NCBI RefSeq assembly: GCF_015291665.1
Contig: NZ_CP030048.1
Span: 5,022,001-5,086,000, forward strand
Length of the DNA stretch: 64,000 nucleotides
Direction: 5' to 3'
Origin: Bradyrhizobium sp. CCBAU 53338
Lineage (GTDB): Bacteria; Pseudomonadota; Alphaproteobacteria; Rhizobiales; Xanthobacteraceae
Part shown: positions 35,979 to 46,905 of the stretch, piece after piece
How the letters are laid out: the number at the start of each line of letters is the position of its first letter
Position numbering within the stretch: position 1 is the stretch's first letter
Made by a program: the position numbers and the translations under genes
The notes under the pieces: model-generated
What the model saw: the letters and a program-made list of their open reading frames with translations, nothing else
Databases searched by the model: none
Told to the model about the DNA's origin: nothing

Positions 35979-37556
35979 CTAGCCCTTGGCGATGGGCACC
36001 GCGACGAAGCGCGACTGGCCGCCGCTCTTCACGCGCATCAGGACGCTGTTCTTGTTGTCGGACCGCGCCGTGTTGATGGCGTCGCGGACTTCGCCGGCGG
36101 TGCTCACGCTCTTGCCGCCGACTTCGAGGATCACGTCTCCTTCCTTGAAGCCGCGTTCGGCCGCAGCGCTCTTCGGATCGACTTCGGTGACCACGACGCC
36201 GTCCTTGCCGGCGCCGGCCACGGAGTTGGCGGGCGCAACGGTCATGCCGAGCTTCGGCACATCGGTGCCCCTGCTCGCACCCTTGCCGCTGCCGTTATCA
36301 GTGTCGGCCTTGGCCTCGACCGTGTTCGGCAGCTGGCCGAGGGTGAGGTTGACGACCTTGTCCTGGCCCTTGTGCAGCACGTCGAGCTTTACGGTCGCAC
36401 CGGGCGCCATGCCACCGATGGTGCGGGCGAGTTCGCGCGCATCCTTGACGGAATCGCCGTTGACGGCCGTGATCACGTCGCCGGACTCGATACCGGCCTT
36501 CGCGGCCGGACCGTCCTTCTGCGGCTCCGCGACCAGCGCGCCTTCGGCCTTCTTCATCCCCAGGCTGTCGGCGATGTCGGACGTGACGGGCTGGATCTGA
36601 ACGCCGATCCAGCCGCGGCTGACCGAGCCCTTGTCCTTGAGCTGGGCGACCACGCTCTTGACGGTGTTGGCTGGAATCGAGAACGCAATACCGACGCTGC
36701 CGCCGGAGGGCGAGTAGATCGCGGTGTTGACGCCCATCACTTCGCCGTTGGTGTCGAAGGCCGGACCGCCCGAATTGCCCTTGTTCACGGGCGCGTCGAT
36801 CTGGATGAAATCGTCATAGGGGCCGTTGCCGATGTCGCGGCCGCTGGCCGAGACGATGCCGGCAGTCACGGTGCCGCCGAGGCCGAAGGGATTGCCGACC
36901 GCGAGCACCCAGTCGCCGATCCGCGGCTTGCTGTCCGCGAGCTTGGCGAACGGGAAGTTCGAGCCGCCCTCGACCTTGATCAAGGCGAGGTCGGTGCGCT
37001 GGTCGGTGCCGATCACCTTGGCGCTGTAGGTCTTGCCGTCGTCGGTGGTGACCTCGACCTTGTCGGCGCCGTCGACCACGTGGTTGTTGGTCACCGCAAA
37101 GCCGTCAGCCGAGATGAAGAAGCCGGAGCCCTGGCCCTGCACGACGCGGCCACGACCGCCGCCCCTGAGGCCGGGGATGCCATCCGGACCGCCGAAGCGG
37201 CGGAAGAAGCGTTCCATCGGCGAGCCCGGCTGGAATGGCGAGGAATCATCGCCGTCGTCGTTGCTCGTGGCCTTCTCCTTGATGTTGACCTTCACCGAGA
37301 TCACCGAGGGCTTCACGCGCTCGACGATGTCGGCGAAACCGATCGGACGATCGACCTTCTTGACCTCGTTGTTGACCTGCGCGTGCGCCGGGCTGGAGAA
37401 CAAATCCGCAGGCGACGTCGACGGGCTGAAGCCGTGGACGGCGATGCCGAGGCCGGCGACGACCGAGGCCATCAGCGCGATCCTGCGGGCGGAAAACACC
37501 GAACGGCGGGACTGCCGGTAGGACGGAAGGTTCGTGAGATCGGGACGGTCGGTCAT
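35979..37556 (-). CDS. degP: DegP/HtrA-type periplasmic serine protease (Do family)
   Basis: 525 aa from the ATG at 37554-37556 with GGAGACC upstream; the 16-codon longer frame lacks a site. An N-terminal membrane/signal segment (RRIALMASVVAGLGIAVHGF) is followed by a trypsin-like domain with His in VTNNHVVDGAD, Asp in RTDLALIKVE and Ser in NKGNSGGPAFD. Two PDZ domains follow (~290-385, RGWIGVQIQPV; ~415-515, KLGMTVAPANS). It degrades or refolds damaged envelope proteins. Symbol by family; rhizobia have several paralogues. Confidence 0.93.
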   Translation of the reverse strand: MTDRPDLTNLPSYRQSRRSVFSARRIALMASVVAGLGIAVHGFSPSTSPADLFSSPAHAQVNNEVKKVDRPIGFADIVERVKPSVISVKVNIKEKATSNDDGDDSSPFQPGSPMERFFRRFGGPDGIPGLRGGGRGRVVQGQGSGFFISADGFAVTNNHVVDGADKVEVTTDDGKTYSAKVIGTDQRTDLALIKVEGGSNFPFAKLADSKPRIGDWVLAVGNPFGLGGTVTAGIVSASGRDIGNGPYDDFIQIDAPVNKGNSGGPAFDTNGEVMGVNTAIYSPSGGSVGIAFSIPANTVKSVVAQLKDKGSVSRGWIGVQIQPVTSDIADSLGMKKAEGALVAEPQKDGPAAKAGIESGDVITAVNGDSVKDARELARTIGGMAPGATVKLDVLHKGQDKVVNLTLGQLPNTVEAKADTDNGSGKGASRGTDVPKLGMTVAPANSVAGAGKDGVVVTEVDPKSAAAERGFKEGDVILEVGGKSVSTAGEVRDAINTARSDNKNSVLMRVKSGGQSRFVAVPIAKG

Positions 37557-37777
37557 GCAGAGGTCTCCAGGGCCTTGAAATCCTTCGGGTGCCAGTGGCG
37601 GCACCGTAGGGACCTGAAGATGGGGGCTTCAGCCTTACCGCGCGCTGGCTGCGGGGTTAAACTTTTGTAATGAAGGCGGGACCGTGCTGCGGCAGTTTAG
37701 CGCAGGCCAAAAGTCGCGTTCTTACAGGAGCTTAAAAGGATTCCGGCGAGATCGGCCAAAGCGCCCTCCGCCCTTCG

Positions 37778-39121
37778 TCAACTTGCCCTGACGCTGGCGA
37801 TGAATTCGTCGACTTCGCGCTTCAGGGTCTCCGCCTGCTGCGACAGATCGACGGCGGAATCCCGGGCTTCAGCCGCCATGCGGCCGGTCTCGGCCGAGGT
37901 CGAGGTGATCTGAACGATGTGGTTGGAGACGTCGAGCGTGCCGCGCGCGGCGTCCTGGACGCTGCGGCTGATGTCCTGCGTGGCATTGCGCTGCTGGGCG
38001 GTGTCGACCTCGATGCCGGACATGATCGACGAAATCTCCGACAGCGTCTTCGAGATCGCGTCGATCGCGCCGCGCGTCTCCGCGGTGATGCCCTGGATGC
38101 TGGCAACATGCGCGGTGATTTCCTCCGTCGCCTTGCTGGTCTGATGCGCAAGGCTCTTCACTTCCGAAGCAACCACCGCAAAGCCCTTGCCGGATTCGCC
38201 AGCCCGCGCCGCCTCGATCGTGGCGTTCAGCGCCAGCAGATTGGTCTGCGATGCGATCGCCTGCACCAGTTGGACGACCTCGCCGATCTTGTCGGCGGCA
38301 TCCGACAGCGTATGGATGGTGTCGCGGCTCTTCTCGGCTTGCGCCGCCGCGCCCTCGGCGCGCTGCGTCGCGTCCGTGACGCGGCGACTGATCGTGCCGA
38401 TCGAGTTCGTCATCTCCTCGGCCGAGCCCGCAACCGTCTGCACGCTGGCGCTGGCCTGGCTCGCGCCGCTAGCGACGGCATTGGCCTTGCTGCTGGTATC
38501 GTTGGCGGTCTGCGACAGCGTCTCGGCGTTGCGCTTCAGGTGCACGGCCGACGACGCCACGCTGTCGACCACGCTGGCGACGAGCCCGTTGAAGCCCTTG
38601 ATCCGGTCATCGAGGTATTTTGAACGGTCAGCCTGGTGCTGCGCTTCGTGCAACTGCTGCTCGGTGAGACGGCGCCGCTCGATCCCGTTGGTCTTGAACA
38701 CTTCCAGCGCACCGGCGAGCAACCCAATCTCGTTGGTGCCGCCGAGACCCGGGACCGGCGTCTCGAATTTCTGGTCGGCAACCTCGCGCATGGCATGCAC
38801 GATCGCCGCCAGGGGATTGAGAATGCCGTTGCGCACGGCGAACCAAGTGGTGAGGCAGATCGCGACGGCGATGACCGCGATCACGCCGCAGGCGACCAGG
38901 AACCAGGAGAACGCGGCCTGCGCCTGCTGGTAGATCTGCATCGCGTGGTCGCGCGCAGGACCGCTCAGCGCGGCGACGTCGGACGAGAGGCTGGTAATCT
39001 CGTTGTTGAGATAGAGCACCGCGACGAAACCCGTGCCGCCACCAATGCCCAGCAGGAACAATAATGCAGCGACGACGGCGCCGACCAGAAAACGGATCGT
39101 CAAATTGCTGTTCGTGAACAT
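37778..39121 (-). CDS. Methyl-accepting chemotaxis protein
   Basis: 447 aa. Two membrane helices (~10-35 and ~75-97) enclose a very short periplasmic loop (~40 residues), then HAMP (~97-150) and a cytoplasmic signalling coiled coil. The hairpin tip reads [30 protein letters not shown], here split by position at residues ~288-317. The tiny sensor loop argues for internal or membrane-potential sensing rather than a large periplasmic ligand. It lies between cycL and degP, a place where other rhizobia lack it as far as I recall. Confidence 0.92.
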   Translation of the reverse strand: MFTNSNLTIRFLVGAVVAALLFLLGIGGGTGFVAVLYLNNEITSLSSDVAALSGPARDHAMQIYQQAQAAFSWFLVACGVIAVIAVAICLTTWFAVRNGILNPLAAIVHAMREVADQKFETPVPGLGGTNEIGLLAGALEVFKTNGIERRRLTEQQLHEAQHQADRSKYLDDRIKGFNGLVASVVDSVASSAVHLKRNAETLSQTANDTSSKANAVASGASQASASVQTVAGSAEEMTNSIGTISRRVTDATQRAEGAAAQAEKSRDTIHTLSDAADKIGEVVQLVQAIASQTNLLALNATIEAARAGESGKGFAVVASEVKSLAHQTSKATEEITAHVASIQGITAETRGAIDAISKTLSEISSIMSGIEVDTAQQRNATQDISRSVQDAARGTLDVSNHIVQITSTSAETGRMAAEARDSAVDLSQQAETLKREVDEFIASVRAS

Positions 39122-39224
39122 CGCTCGGAGACCCAGAGTCTAGAATCAAATCTCGCGACAAGCTTCCAGACAAAGGTCAACAGAGCATGAAACGCGCTCC
39201 GCCCAACATCCTACGTATCATTAC

Positions 39225-39713
39225 TTAGGGCTGGGACGACTTCGCATCTTCGGACATCAACGCCGCGAGCCTCGCCTCTTCGTCCGGCGTCAGCGGCGGC
39301 GTCGGCAGATCTGCACCGTCCTGCGTGCGCCGGCGATTCTGCCGCCACAGCGCGAAGCCGCCACCCATCAGCAGCAGCGGCGCGAGCAGCCACAACAGCA
39401 TGGTCTGTCGCTCGAAGCGCGGCTTCAGCAGCACGAATTCGCCGTAGCGCGCGACCAGGAAGTCGAGCACCTGCGAATTGCTGTCGCCGGCCGCGATCCG
39501 CTCGCGCACCAGGAGCCGCAGGTCGCGCGCGAGCGGCGCATCGGAATCGTCGATCGACTGGTTCTGGCAGACCATGCAGCGCAGCTCGCGCGACAATGCG
39601 CGCGCGCGCGCTTCCTTGGCCGGATCCGACATGATCTCGTCGGGCTGCACGGCATGCACCGCAGGCACGGCCAGCAGCATCAGCGCGACGAACGCGGCCA
39701 TCATGCGGCGCAT
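39225..39713 (-). CDS. ccmH: Cytochrome c biogenesis protein CcmH/CycL
   Basis: 162 aa, start at 39713, 4 nt after the ccmF stop. Signal peptide (MMAAFVALMLLAVPAVHA), then the redox motif C46-M-V-C49 in LRCMVCQNQSIDDSDAPLA, and a C-terminal membrane helix (~103-122). CcmH reduces apocytochrome c CXXCH cysteines before haem ligation. Single-domain form; the TPR half is the separate CcmI. Known as cycL in Bradyrhizobium/Sinorhizobium. Confidence 0.95.
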   Translation of the reverse strand: MRRMMAAFVALMLLAVPAVHAVQPDEIMSDPAKEARARALSRELRCMVCQNQSIDDSDAPLARDLRLLVRERIAAGDSNSQVLDFLVARYGEFVLLKPRFERQTMLLWLLAPLLLMGGGFALWRQNRRRTQDGADLPTPPLTPDEEARLAALMSEDAKSSQP

Positions 39714-39717
39714 CGGA

Positions 39718-41700
39718 TCACTCCGCCGGCTGCAGGCGCTGCTTGGCTCGCGCCGGCTTCGGCGCGCCGACGCGCAAGCGACGATCCGACAGCGACAGCA
39801 TGCCGCCGAACGCCATCAGCACCGGCCCCCACCAGATCATCAGCACCAGCGGCTTGTGGTAGATGCGCACGGCGATCCCGCCCTCGGCGGTGACGTCACC
39901 GAGCGAGATGTAGAGCTGGCTCGCGCCGCGGGTCAGCAGCGCGGCCTCGGTGGTCGAGGAGCCGCGCGTGGTAAAGCTGCGCTTCGACGGCGTCATCACG
40001 CTGAGCGCTTCGCCGCCCCGGCTGACGTTGAACTGCGCGATCATCTCGCGGTAGTTCGGCCCCTGCCGCTCGAGCAGGCCGTCGAGCTTCAGATCATAGC
40101 CGGCGACCTGCGCCACGTCGTTCGGCTTCATCGTCGCGATATATTCGCTGTTCCAGGTCGTCTCGCAGACGATCCCGATCAGCGCGACACCGAGACCGGC
40201 ATGCGCAAACGCGGTGCCCCAGGCCGAGCGAGGCAGGCCGCGGGCGCGGTGCAGCGTGGTCGCGAAAGGCAGGCGAAACAGGCCGGTTCGTTCGGCGATG
40301 TCGGTCACGGCGCCGGCGATGACGAAGATGCCAAGCCCGATCGCCAACGGCGCCAGCGCACTGCCGCCACGCGTCCAGGCCCAGACGATGGCGATCACGA
40401 CGAGGCCTGCGACGCCCGCCGCAAGCAGGCGCTGGGTCACACCGAGCAGGTCGCCGCGCTTCCACGCCAGCATCGGCCCGAACGGCACCGCAAGCAGCAG
40501 CAGTGCGAACAGCGGCACGAAGGTGAGATTGTAGAAGGGAGCACCTACCGACATCTTGAAGTCGGCGAGCACTTCCATCGCGAGCGGATAGAGCGTGCCG
40601 AACAGCACGACGGCGCAGGCCACCGTGAGCAGCAGATTGTTCAGCACCAGCGCGCCCTCGCGCGAAATCGGCGCGAACAACCCCCCCTGCTTCAACGAGG
40701 TCGCGCGTCCCGCGAACAGCGACAGGCTGCCCCCGATGAACAGGCAGAGGATCAGCAGGATGAACACGCCGCGGGTCGGATCGTTGGCGAAGGCATGCAC
40801 GGAGGTGATGACCCCCGAGCGCACCAGGAAGGTGCCGAGCAGCGACAGCGAGAAGGTCAGGATCGACAGAAGAATGGTCCAGACCTTCAGCGCATTGCGC
40901 TTTTCCATCACGAGCGCCGAATGCAAGAGCGCGGTGCCGGCGAGCCACGGCATCAGCGAGGCGTTCTCGACCGGGTCCCAGAACCACCAGCCACCCCAGC
41001 CGAGCTCGTAATAGGCCCAGTAGGAGCCCATCGCGATGCCGAGGGTCAGGAAGATCCAGGCGACCAGCGTCCACGGCCGCACCCAGCGCGCCCAGGCCGC
41101 ATCGATGCGTCCCTCGATCAGGGCCGCGATCGCGAAGGAGAACGAGATCGAGAAGCCGACATAGCCGAGATAGAGCATCGGCGGATGCACGGCGAGACCG
41201 ATGTCCTGAAGCACCGGATTGAGATCGCGCCCCTCGATCGGCGGATTGGCGATGCGCAGGAACGGATTCGAGGTGATCAGGATGAAGAGATAGAAGGCGC
41301 TCGCGATCCAGGCCTGGACCGCCAGCACATGCGCGCGCAGCGACAGCGGCAGATTGTTGCCGAAGGCCGCAACGAGCCCGCCGAACAGCGCCAGGATCGA
41401 CACCCACAGCAGCATCGAGCCTTCATGGTTTCCCCAGACCCCGGTGATCTTGTAGATCAACGGCTTCATGGAGTGCGAGTTCTCGTAGACGTTGGCGACG
41501 GAGAAATCCGAGTTCACGTGCAACGTCACCAGCGCGATGAACGACGCCCCGACGAACAGGAGCTGCGCCAGCGCGGTGGAACGCGCCACGTTCATCAAGG
41601 CGGGATCGCGCAGGCGCGCGCCGATGACAGGCACGAAGGACTGGATCAGCGCCAGCGCGAGCGCCAGCACCAGCGCGTAATGTCCGGCTTCCGCAATCAC
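39718..41700 (-). CDS. ccmF: Haem lyase subunit CcmF/CycK
   Basis: 660 aa from a GTG at 41698-41700 that overlaps the ccmE stop (GTGA); the longer frame into ccmE is rejected. About 15 membrane helices. The WWD motif is [18 protein letters not shown], and periplasmic loop histidines include [13 protein letters not shown] and [12 protein letters not shown]. CcmF with CcmH and CcmI attaches haem from CcmE to apocytochromes. Known as cycK. Confidence 0.95.
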   Translation of the reverse strand: MIAEAGHYALVLALALALIQSFVPVIGARLRDPALMNVARSTALAQLLFVGASFIALVTLHVNSDFSVANVYENSHSMKPLIYKITGVWGNHEGSMLLWVSILALFGGLVAAFGNNLPLSLRAHVLAVQAWIASAFYLFILITSNPFLRIANPPIEGRDLNPVLQDIGLAVHPPMLYLGYVGFSISFSFAIAALIEGRIDAAWARWVRPWTLVAWIFLTLGIAMGSYWAYYELGWGGWWFWDPVENASLMPWLAGTALLHSALVMEKRNALKVWTILLSILTFSLSLLGTFLVRSGVITSVHAFANDPTRGVFILLILCLFIGGSLSLFAGRATSLKQGGLFAPISREGALVLNNLLLTVACAVVLFGTLYPLAMEVLADFKMSVGAPFYNLTFVPLFALLLLAVPFGPMLAWKRGDLLGVTQRLLAAGVAGLVVIAIVWAWTRGGSALAPLAIGLGIFVIAGAVTDIAERTGLFRLPFATTLHRARGLPRSAWGTAFAHAGLGVALIGIVCETTWNSEYIATMKPNDVAQVAGYDLKLDGLLERQGPNYREMIAQFNVSRGGEALSVMTPSKRSFTTRGSSTTEAALLTRGASQLYISLGDVTAEGGIAVRIYHKPLVLMIWWGPVLMAFGGMLSLSDRRLRVGAPKPARAKQRLQPAE

Positions 41701-42218
41701 CGCATCGCTCCCTGCGAATTGCCCTGCGCCGTCGTGGCGGCAGGCTTGGCACCACCAGACGCCTTGTCGGAAGCCTGGGCGCCGTAATCGTCCTTCCAAT
41801 GTCCCTGCTTCTTCAGGGCATCGGCAACGTCCTTGGGCATGTAGGTCTCGTCGTGCTTGGCGAGCACGGTATCGGCCTTGAACACGCCGTTGGCATCGAG
41901 CGCGCCTTCGGCGACGACGCCCTGCCCTTCGCGGAACAGATCGGGCAGAATGCCCTTGTAGGCAACGGGCAACTTGGCGCCGCCGTCGGCAACTTCAAAC
42001 GTCACCGCCAGATTGTCGCCGCGCTGGAGCGAGCCCGGCTGCACCAGGCCGCCCAGGCGAAAACGGGTGCCGGGTTGGACGTGCTTTTCGGCCACCATGG
42101 TCGGGGTCGAAAAGAACACGATGGAGTCGCGCAAGGCATTGAGGACCAGCGCGGCCGCGAGCGCGAGAACGGCGAGCGAGCCGCCGATGATGGTCATACG
42201 TCGCTGCTTGCGCGTCAT
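41697..42218 (-). CDS. ccmE: Haem chaperone CcmE/CycJ
   Basis: 173 aa from the ATG at 42216-42218 (MTRKQRRM). One N-terminal membrane anchor (~9-28), then an OB-fold domain. The covalent haem ligand is H122 with Y126 in [10 protein letters not shown]. The tail after ~135 is Ala/Gly/Gln-rich and probably disordered. It carries haem from CcmC to CcmF in the periplasm. Known as cycJ. Confidence 0.95.
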   Translation of the reverse strand: MTRKQRRMTIIGGSLAVLALAAALVLNALRDSIVFFSTPTMVAEKHVQPGTRFRLGGLVQPGSLQRGDNLAVTFEVADGGAKLPVAYKGILPDLFREGQGVVAEGALDANGVFKADTVLAKHDETYMPKDVADALKKQGHWKDDYGAQASDKASGGAKPAATTAQGNSQGAMR

Positions 42219-42255
42219 GGCGTATCCGTTCTCCGCTCGTCTCGTGCTGCGACCG

Positions 42256-43371
42256 TCATCCGTCGAGCCCGAGAGTCTTGAGGCCTTCATTGAGCTGGCG
42301 CAGCCGCTCGGCGTTGTTGGCGACCGCCTGTCGGGCGTCGCTCGAGGCGCCCATCGCCTTGTCGCGGTCGCCCATCACCAGATAGGCGCGCACCAGACGC
42401 AGCCAACCCTCGACGTCGTCGCCGTTCTGCTTCAGCCGCGTGGCGAGCCGTTCGACCATGCCGCGGATCATCGCATTGCGATCGCCATCCTTCATTTCCT
42501 TGGACGCTGCGATCGTCTCATCCGACAGCGCCGGCATCGTCACGCCGCCACCGCCGACACGCGCGAGCGAAGTCTGCACCAGCGGCCGCCACGGCGCATC
42601 CGCCGGCGCCTTCGCCAGCAGCGCGCGCCAGATATTGGCCGCGTCATCCCTGCGACCGTCCTGCTCGGCGGCGAGCCCGAGGAAATAGTTCGCCTTGGGA
42701 TCGTCCGCGTTCAGCGCATGCGCGCGCTCGAACTCGGTCTTGGCTTCCGCCGTCACCACGCCGCTGGCGGCAGCCGCGATGGCCTCGCCGAGATCGGAGC
42801 GCCGCTCCGCGCTCTCGCCATTGTAGGCGATCGAATTGCGATAGGCGCGCACGGCCTCGTCGAAACGGCCGAGTCGCTCCAGCACCGGCGCAAGCACGTT
42901 CCAGCCGCGGCCGTCGGTCGGGTTCTTTTCCAGATGTTGCTGGACCTGCACCACGAGGTTCTCGAGCGACTGCGCCATGCCGGAACCTGCACCGCGCTCG
43001 CGCTCCGCCAGCGGGAAATCACGCAGCGTCGGCGAGCCGAGCGGAACGTAGATGGCAATCGCGGCCAGAGGCAGGCCGACCAGCGCCAGCACGGCTGCCG
43101 CGCGGCGCCATTTCAGGCTGGTTGCCGGCGCGAGCGCGGACTCGCTGCCGGCAGCGGCGAGCAGCCTGCGGCTGATCTCGACGCGTGCGGCCTCGGCCTC
43201 AGGTAGCGCGATCAGCCCTGCGGCAAGATCCCGCTCGATCTCGGCCAGTTGGTCCTTGTAGACCGCGACCTCGCTGCCTTGATCTTGATCGCGCGCGCCA
43301 CGGCCGAGCGGCCAGAGCACGGCGAAAATCGCCGCGACCGTCATCAGCGCGAACACGAACCATAGCGTCAT
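42256..43371 (-). CDS. ccmI: Cytochrome c biogenesis TPR protein CcmI/CycH
   Basis: 371 aa from the ATG at 43369-43371; an upstream 26-codon extension has no signal. Membrane helix 1 (~2-22), cytoplasmic coiled loop with [17 protein letters not shown], helix 2 (~92-112), then periplasmic TPR repeats ([48 protein letters not shown]). CcmI binds apocytochrome C-termini and delivers them to CcmFH. First gene of cycHJKL. Confidence 0.93.
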   Translation of the reverse strand: MTLWFVFALMTVAAIFAVLWPLGRGARDQDQGSEVAVYKDQLAEIERDLAAGLIALPEAEAARVEISRRLLAAAGSESALAPATSLKWRRAAAVLALVGLPLAAIAIYVPLGSPTLRDFPLAERERGAGSGMAQSLENLVVQVQQHLEKNPTDGRGWNVLAPVLERLGRFDEAVRAYRNSIAYNGESAERRSDLGEAIAAAASGVVTAEAKTEFERAHALNADDPKANYFLGLAAEQDGRRDDAANIWRALLAKAPADAPWRPLVQTSLARVGGGGVTMPALSDETIAASKEMKDGDRNAMIRGMVERLATRLKQNGDDVEGWLRLVRAYLVMGDRDKAMGASSDARQAVANNAERLRQLNEGLKTLGLDG

Positions 43372-43502
43372 CTGGCAAGCTTCCGGCAGCGCGTGAGCCG
43401 CGCCCATAGGTGGCTTTACACCACGGCCGGACGATGCGGCAATTGACAATTGTCAATTTGGCGCGAGCACACCCTGTCCCGAAAGGGTGATAATCCAACG
43501 GC

Positions 43503-43772
43503 TTAGCTGATCTCGAAGTCGACGCTTTGAGCGGCGTCCTCGCCATGCCCGTTGAGAGCCCTCAAGAAGTATGTTCCCGGCTCGATGGCCTCGGGCAATC
43601 TGATGCGCAACGCCCCGACGGGAACGGGCGATGCGACCCTGGTGACGGTCTCGGGCAGTTGTCGACCGCTCGCCTTTTCGACCAGCACCACCTTCGCACC
43701 GACCATCAGTCGTTGATATTTGGCAACAATGACGCGGTTTTCGATTTCGATGGAGCTGATAATGGGTTTCAT
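43503..43772 (-). CDS. Small beta-rich hypothetical protein
   Basis: 89 aa from the ATG at 43770-43772; an upstream in-frame start at 43841 gives 112 aa. No leader. Alternating hydrophobic strands (IEIENRVIVAK, GAKVVLVEKASG, LRIRLPEAIEPGTYFLRA) suggest an Ig-like or transthyretin-like sandwich. No family recognised. Sits alone between cycH and the 467-aa gene. Confidence 0.6.
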   Translation of the reverse strand: MKPIISSIEIENRVIVAKYQRLMVGAKVVLVEKASGRQLPETVTRVASPVPVGALRIRLPEAIEPGTYFLRALNGHGEDAAQSVDFEIS

Positions 43773-43871
43773 GCGCCCACAGATAGAAATTCCAATGCTT
43801 GCACGGCGACCGTAGGGCCCGCAGCAGGCACCGTCAACCACAAATTGTGATCACGAAAAGATGCGCTTGAA

Positions 43872-45275
43872 TCAGCTCGCGCGCGTCGATTTGCGTTCGC
43901 CCGTCGCGGCGTTCTCCGCGGCTCGGCTCATCAGCGAGGCGTAATCGTCGCCGAACAGCACCTGGCAGAAGCGGATCGCCGCCTGCACCTGCTGCTGCCG
44001 GTAGGCGCGGACCTTGTGGTCGGCGCCGCGCAACGACTGCACCACCTGCTCGGTCGAGCGTTCGACATATTGCTGGAGGTCGGAATAGGTGCGCAGCGTC
44101 ACCTCGTTGATGGCGAGCTCGCTGGCGAAATTGCGGCAGGTCGCGACGAAGTCGATCAGCGCGACGGTTTCCTCGACCTCGGTGCTGTCGATCCGCGCGC
44201 CAGGCGGAATGTCCTTCTCGGGGCGCTGGCGCAGGATGCGGCGAACGCGGCCGGGAACGCTGTCGATTTCCGATTGCAGCGCATTGGAGATGTCGGCCCG
44301 GATCGAGGTCAGCTGCTTGCCCCAGGCGGAATCGTTGCGCAGGTCGAGCTCGGTGCGCAGGCCGCGGACGCCGTCATGCAGCGCCTTGAGATTGTCGGCG
44401 ACGGTCTCGAAATGGCCGCGCTTGATGTCCATGCGCAAATTGGCGGCAACGCGGGACAGATCGTGCAGGGCCATCGTGACGGCGACGCCATAGGGCGTGG
44501 CTGCGACGCGAATCTCGTCGTCGGAGGCGGCGATCTTGATGGCGAGGCGAATGATCTGCCACGGCGCGGTCATGCGCTGGACCACCACCGACAGCGCAAA
44601 GGGCAGCATCTGCGGGGTCTGGAGCACCGGAATGTTCAGCGCTGCGGTCACCGAGGCGATCTGGGGATCTCCGAACGCACGCAGGAAGCGCGGCAGTTTT
44701 TCTTTCAACGTGCCCATGGCCTCGCGAACGGCGAGCACCGCGCCGATCGAATAGAGGTCCTCGATCACGTTGGGCGGACCGACCCGGGCGAGCGCGCGCG
44801 ACTTGTCGCCGCCGCCAGGCCCCGTCAGCTCGAAGATGGCGTCCGCAGCCACGGCCTGAAGCTTGAGCGCCAGCGCCTCGACCTGCCCGGAACTGTCCGT
44901 GGCCGGCATGCGCGCCAGCGCCGCCTCGAATTCGTTGATCTTGTCCGGGGCGCCATCGCGGCCGAGCCATTGCCAGATCGGATGAAGCGAGGAGCGGCGG
45001 ATCTGCCCGACCCGAATTGGCGCGCCAGCCTCGATCAGGAACGGTTCCAGCACCTGGAACAGCAACCGCGACAGATCGTCGGTGCGCGGCGGCGTGGCCT
45101 CGTCGGCCTCTGTCTTCCGCACGATCTTGCGGAGCTGTTCGAGCACCAGGGTCGCCACAGCCGTGTCCTGGCCGCGCTCGAGCGCGCGCTCGAACTCCCG
45201 CATCAGCAGCGCCTGCGCCTGCGGCGGGAGCTGCGCGAGATATTCCCTCAGCCGCTCGATCGATGTCTGGCTCAT
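43872..45275 (-). CDS. Conserved hypothetical protein, 467 aa
   Basis: Largely helical cytoplasmic protein with no leader or membrane segment. It starts SQTSIERLREYLAQLPPQAQ and has long amphipathic helices, such as ALSVVVQRMTAPWQIIRLAI and LRTYSDLQQYVERSTEQVVQ. Near the C-terminus is FCQVLFGDDYASLMSRAAEN. I do not recognise a domain. The position between cycH and feuQ on the same strand suggests a core rhizobial gene of unknown role. Confidence 0.75.
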   Translation of the reverse strand: MSQTSIERLREYLAQLPPQAQALLMREFERALERGQDTAVATLVLEQLRKIVRKTEADEATPPRTDDLSRLLFQVLEPFLIEAGAPIRVGQIRRSSLHPIWQWLGRDGAPDKINEFEAALARMPATDSSGQVEALALKLQAVAADAIFELTGPGGGDKSRALARVGPPNVIEDLYSIGAVLAVREAMGTLKEKLPRFLRAFGDPQIASVTAALNIPVLQTPQMLPFALSVVVQRMTAPWQIIRLAIKIAASDDEIRVAATPYGVAVTMALHDLSRVAANLRMDIKRGHFETVADNLKALHDGVRGLRTELDLRNDSAWGKQLTSIRADISNALQSEIDSVPGRVRRILRQRPEKDIPPGARIDSTEVEETVALIDFVATCRNFASELAINEVTLRTYSDLQQYVERSTEQVVQSLRGADHKVRAYRQQQVQAAIRFCQVLFGDDYASLMSRAAENAATGERKSTRAS

Positions 45276-45423
45276 GCGCCCGGGTAATGCACGGTAAAAT
45301 GGCGGACGTAGGATGCGTCCTTGCCGATCATAGATGGGTGCGCCTTAAGAAGCCGTTGAGGAAGTCGCTCCGAAACCCTCCGGTTTCGCCCGGAAGCCAA
45401 AATAAGCGTTTCGGATCAGAGGA

Positions 45424-46848
45424 TTATATTCCCGGCAGGACCAGCTCGGCCCGCAAGCCTCCGATCGGCGCGTGGCCGAGTGAGAGGCTGCCGCCATAGA
45501 GCGCGGCAAGATCGGTCACGATCGACAGCCCCAGCCCTGAACCCGGCTTCGATTCGTCGAGCCGCTGGCCGCGGCGGGAAACCTGGGCGCGCTCGGCCTC
45601 CGAGAGGCCGCGCCCGTCGTCGTCGACGATCAGCCGCAGCCTGGGGGCTGCGCCCGTCTCGGTCGGGGCCTCCACCAGCACCTCGATGAAGACGCGCGAG
45701 GCCGCCCATTTGCAGGCGTTGTCGACGAGATTGCCGACCATCTCCTCCAGGTCCTGCCGCTCGCCCCGGAATTTCGCCGAGGGATCGGCCTTCGCCTCAA
45801 CAGCGATGCCGCGGCCGCGGTGGATCTTCTCCATGGTCCGCCGCAACGCCTCGATGGCGGGCGCCACCTCCGTCACGGTGCCGACGATCGAGACCCTCGC
45901 CGCGATGCGGGCGCGCTCCAGGTGATGGGCGAGCTGGTTGCGCATCACGTCGGCCTGCTCCATCACCTTGGCCGCGAACGGATCGGCGGCGTGCGTTCCG
46001 GCCTCGTTGACGATCACCGAAAGCGGCGTCTTGATCGCATGGGCGAGATTGCCGACATGGGTGCGGGCCCGCTCGACGATCTCCCTGTTGGCGTCGATCA
46101 GCGCGTTGGTCTCGCGCGCGAGCGGCGCGATCTCGACCGGGAATTCGCCCTCGAGCCGCTCGGCCCGCCCGGAGCGAATGTCGGCGATGGATTCGGAAAT
46201 CCGCTTGAGCGGCGCAAGGCCGAAGCGGACCTGGAACACCGTCGTCAGCAGCAGCACGATGCCGAGCGCGGTGAAGGTGCCGCCGAGGTAGTAGTCAAAA
46301 CTGCGCGTCTCGTCGAAGATCTCGGTGTCGTCGCCGGCGACGCTGACCAGATATTTGCCGTCGGCGCCGAGGTCGACGGGACGTTCGACCATGCGCAGAT
46401 TCTGGCCTTCCGGCCCATCGACATAGGCGAGACGAATGCCGGCCGCGGTGAGTTCGGCGCCCTTGTCTTCGAGCTTCGGCAGCTTCTTGTCCCAGAGCGA
46501 GCGCGACGAGCGCACCTCCGGCTTCTCGGTGTCGGTGCGCGTGATCTGCCAGTACCAGCCCGACAGCGGCAGCTCGAACAGCGGCTCCCCGAGCGACTGG
46601 AACTGGCGATCCGGCGGCTCGTCGGGGGTGGCGACCTCGGCGATCAGGGTGCGCAGATAGAGGTTGAGCCGGCGGTCGAAGGCACGCTCGGTAGCGTTCT
46701 TGTAGACCGATGACAGCACCACGCCGGTGATCGCCAGGATCACCACCAGCCAGGCGGTCGCCGACAGGAACAGTCGGTTGGCAAGCGAGCTGGCGGGCAT
46801 CGGAATGATCCCGGAGGCGCGAGATGGCGGCATGGCGTCGGCGGTCAT
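45424..46848 (-). CDS. feuQ: Sensor histidine kinase FeuQ
   Basis: 474 aa. Membrane helices at ~28-50 and ~190-210 flank a ~140-residue periplasmic sensor. HAMP-like linker, then H270 in GNLAHAIKTPLSVI, and HATPase boxes NLVDNACKWA, DDDGRGLS and GSGLGLSIV. NLAHAIKTPL is the PhoQ/FeuQ type H-box. In Sinorhizobium FeuPQ senses osmotic state and is needed for cyclic glucan export and symbiosis (family knowledge). Symbol by sequence character and synteny beside cycHJKL. Confidence 0.82.
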   Translation of the reverse strand: MTADAMPPSRASGIIPMPASSLANRLFLSATAWLVVILAITGVVLSSVYKNATERAFDRRLNLYLRTLIAEVATPDEPPDRQFQSLGEPLFELPLSGWYWQITRTDTEKPEVRSSRSLWDKKLPKLEDKGAELTAAGIRLAYVDGPEGQNLRMVERPVDLGADGKYLVSVAGDDTEIFDETRSFDYYLGGTFTALGIVLLLTTVFQVRFGLAPLKRISESIADIRSGRAERLEGEFPVEIAPLARETNALIDANREIVERARTHVGNLAHAIKTPLSVIVNEAGTHAADPFAAKVMEQADVMRNQLAHHLERARIAARVSIVGTVTEVAPAIEALRRTMEKIHRGRGIAVEAKADPSAKFRGERQDLEEMVGNLVDNACKWAASRVFIEVLVEAPTETGAAPRLRLIVDDDGRGLSEAERAQVSRRGQRLDESKPGSGLGLSIVTDLAALYGGSLSLGHAPIGGLRAELVLPGI

Positions 46849-46905
46849 GTCAGGACCAAGGCCCGTGTCGGGCAGCCCGTCAAGCCAATATCCTTCGAAA
46901 GGCTC

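Noticed and set aside
39478..41787. 769-codon plus-strand open frame across ccmH-ccmF
   Set aside because: Antisense shadow rich in Arg, Gln and His; the minus-strand ccm genes carry all expected motifs.
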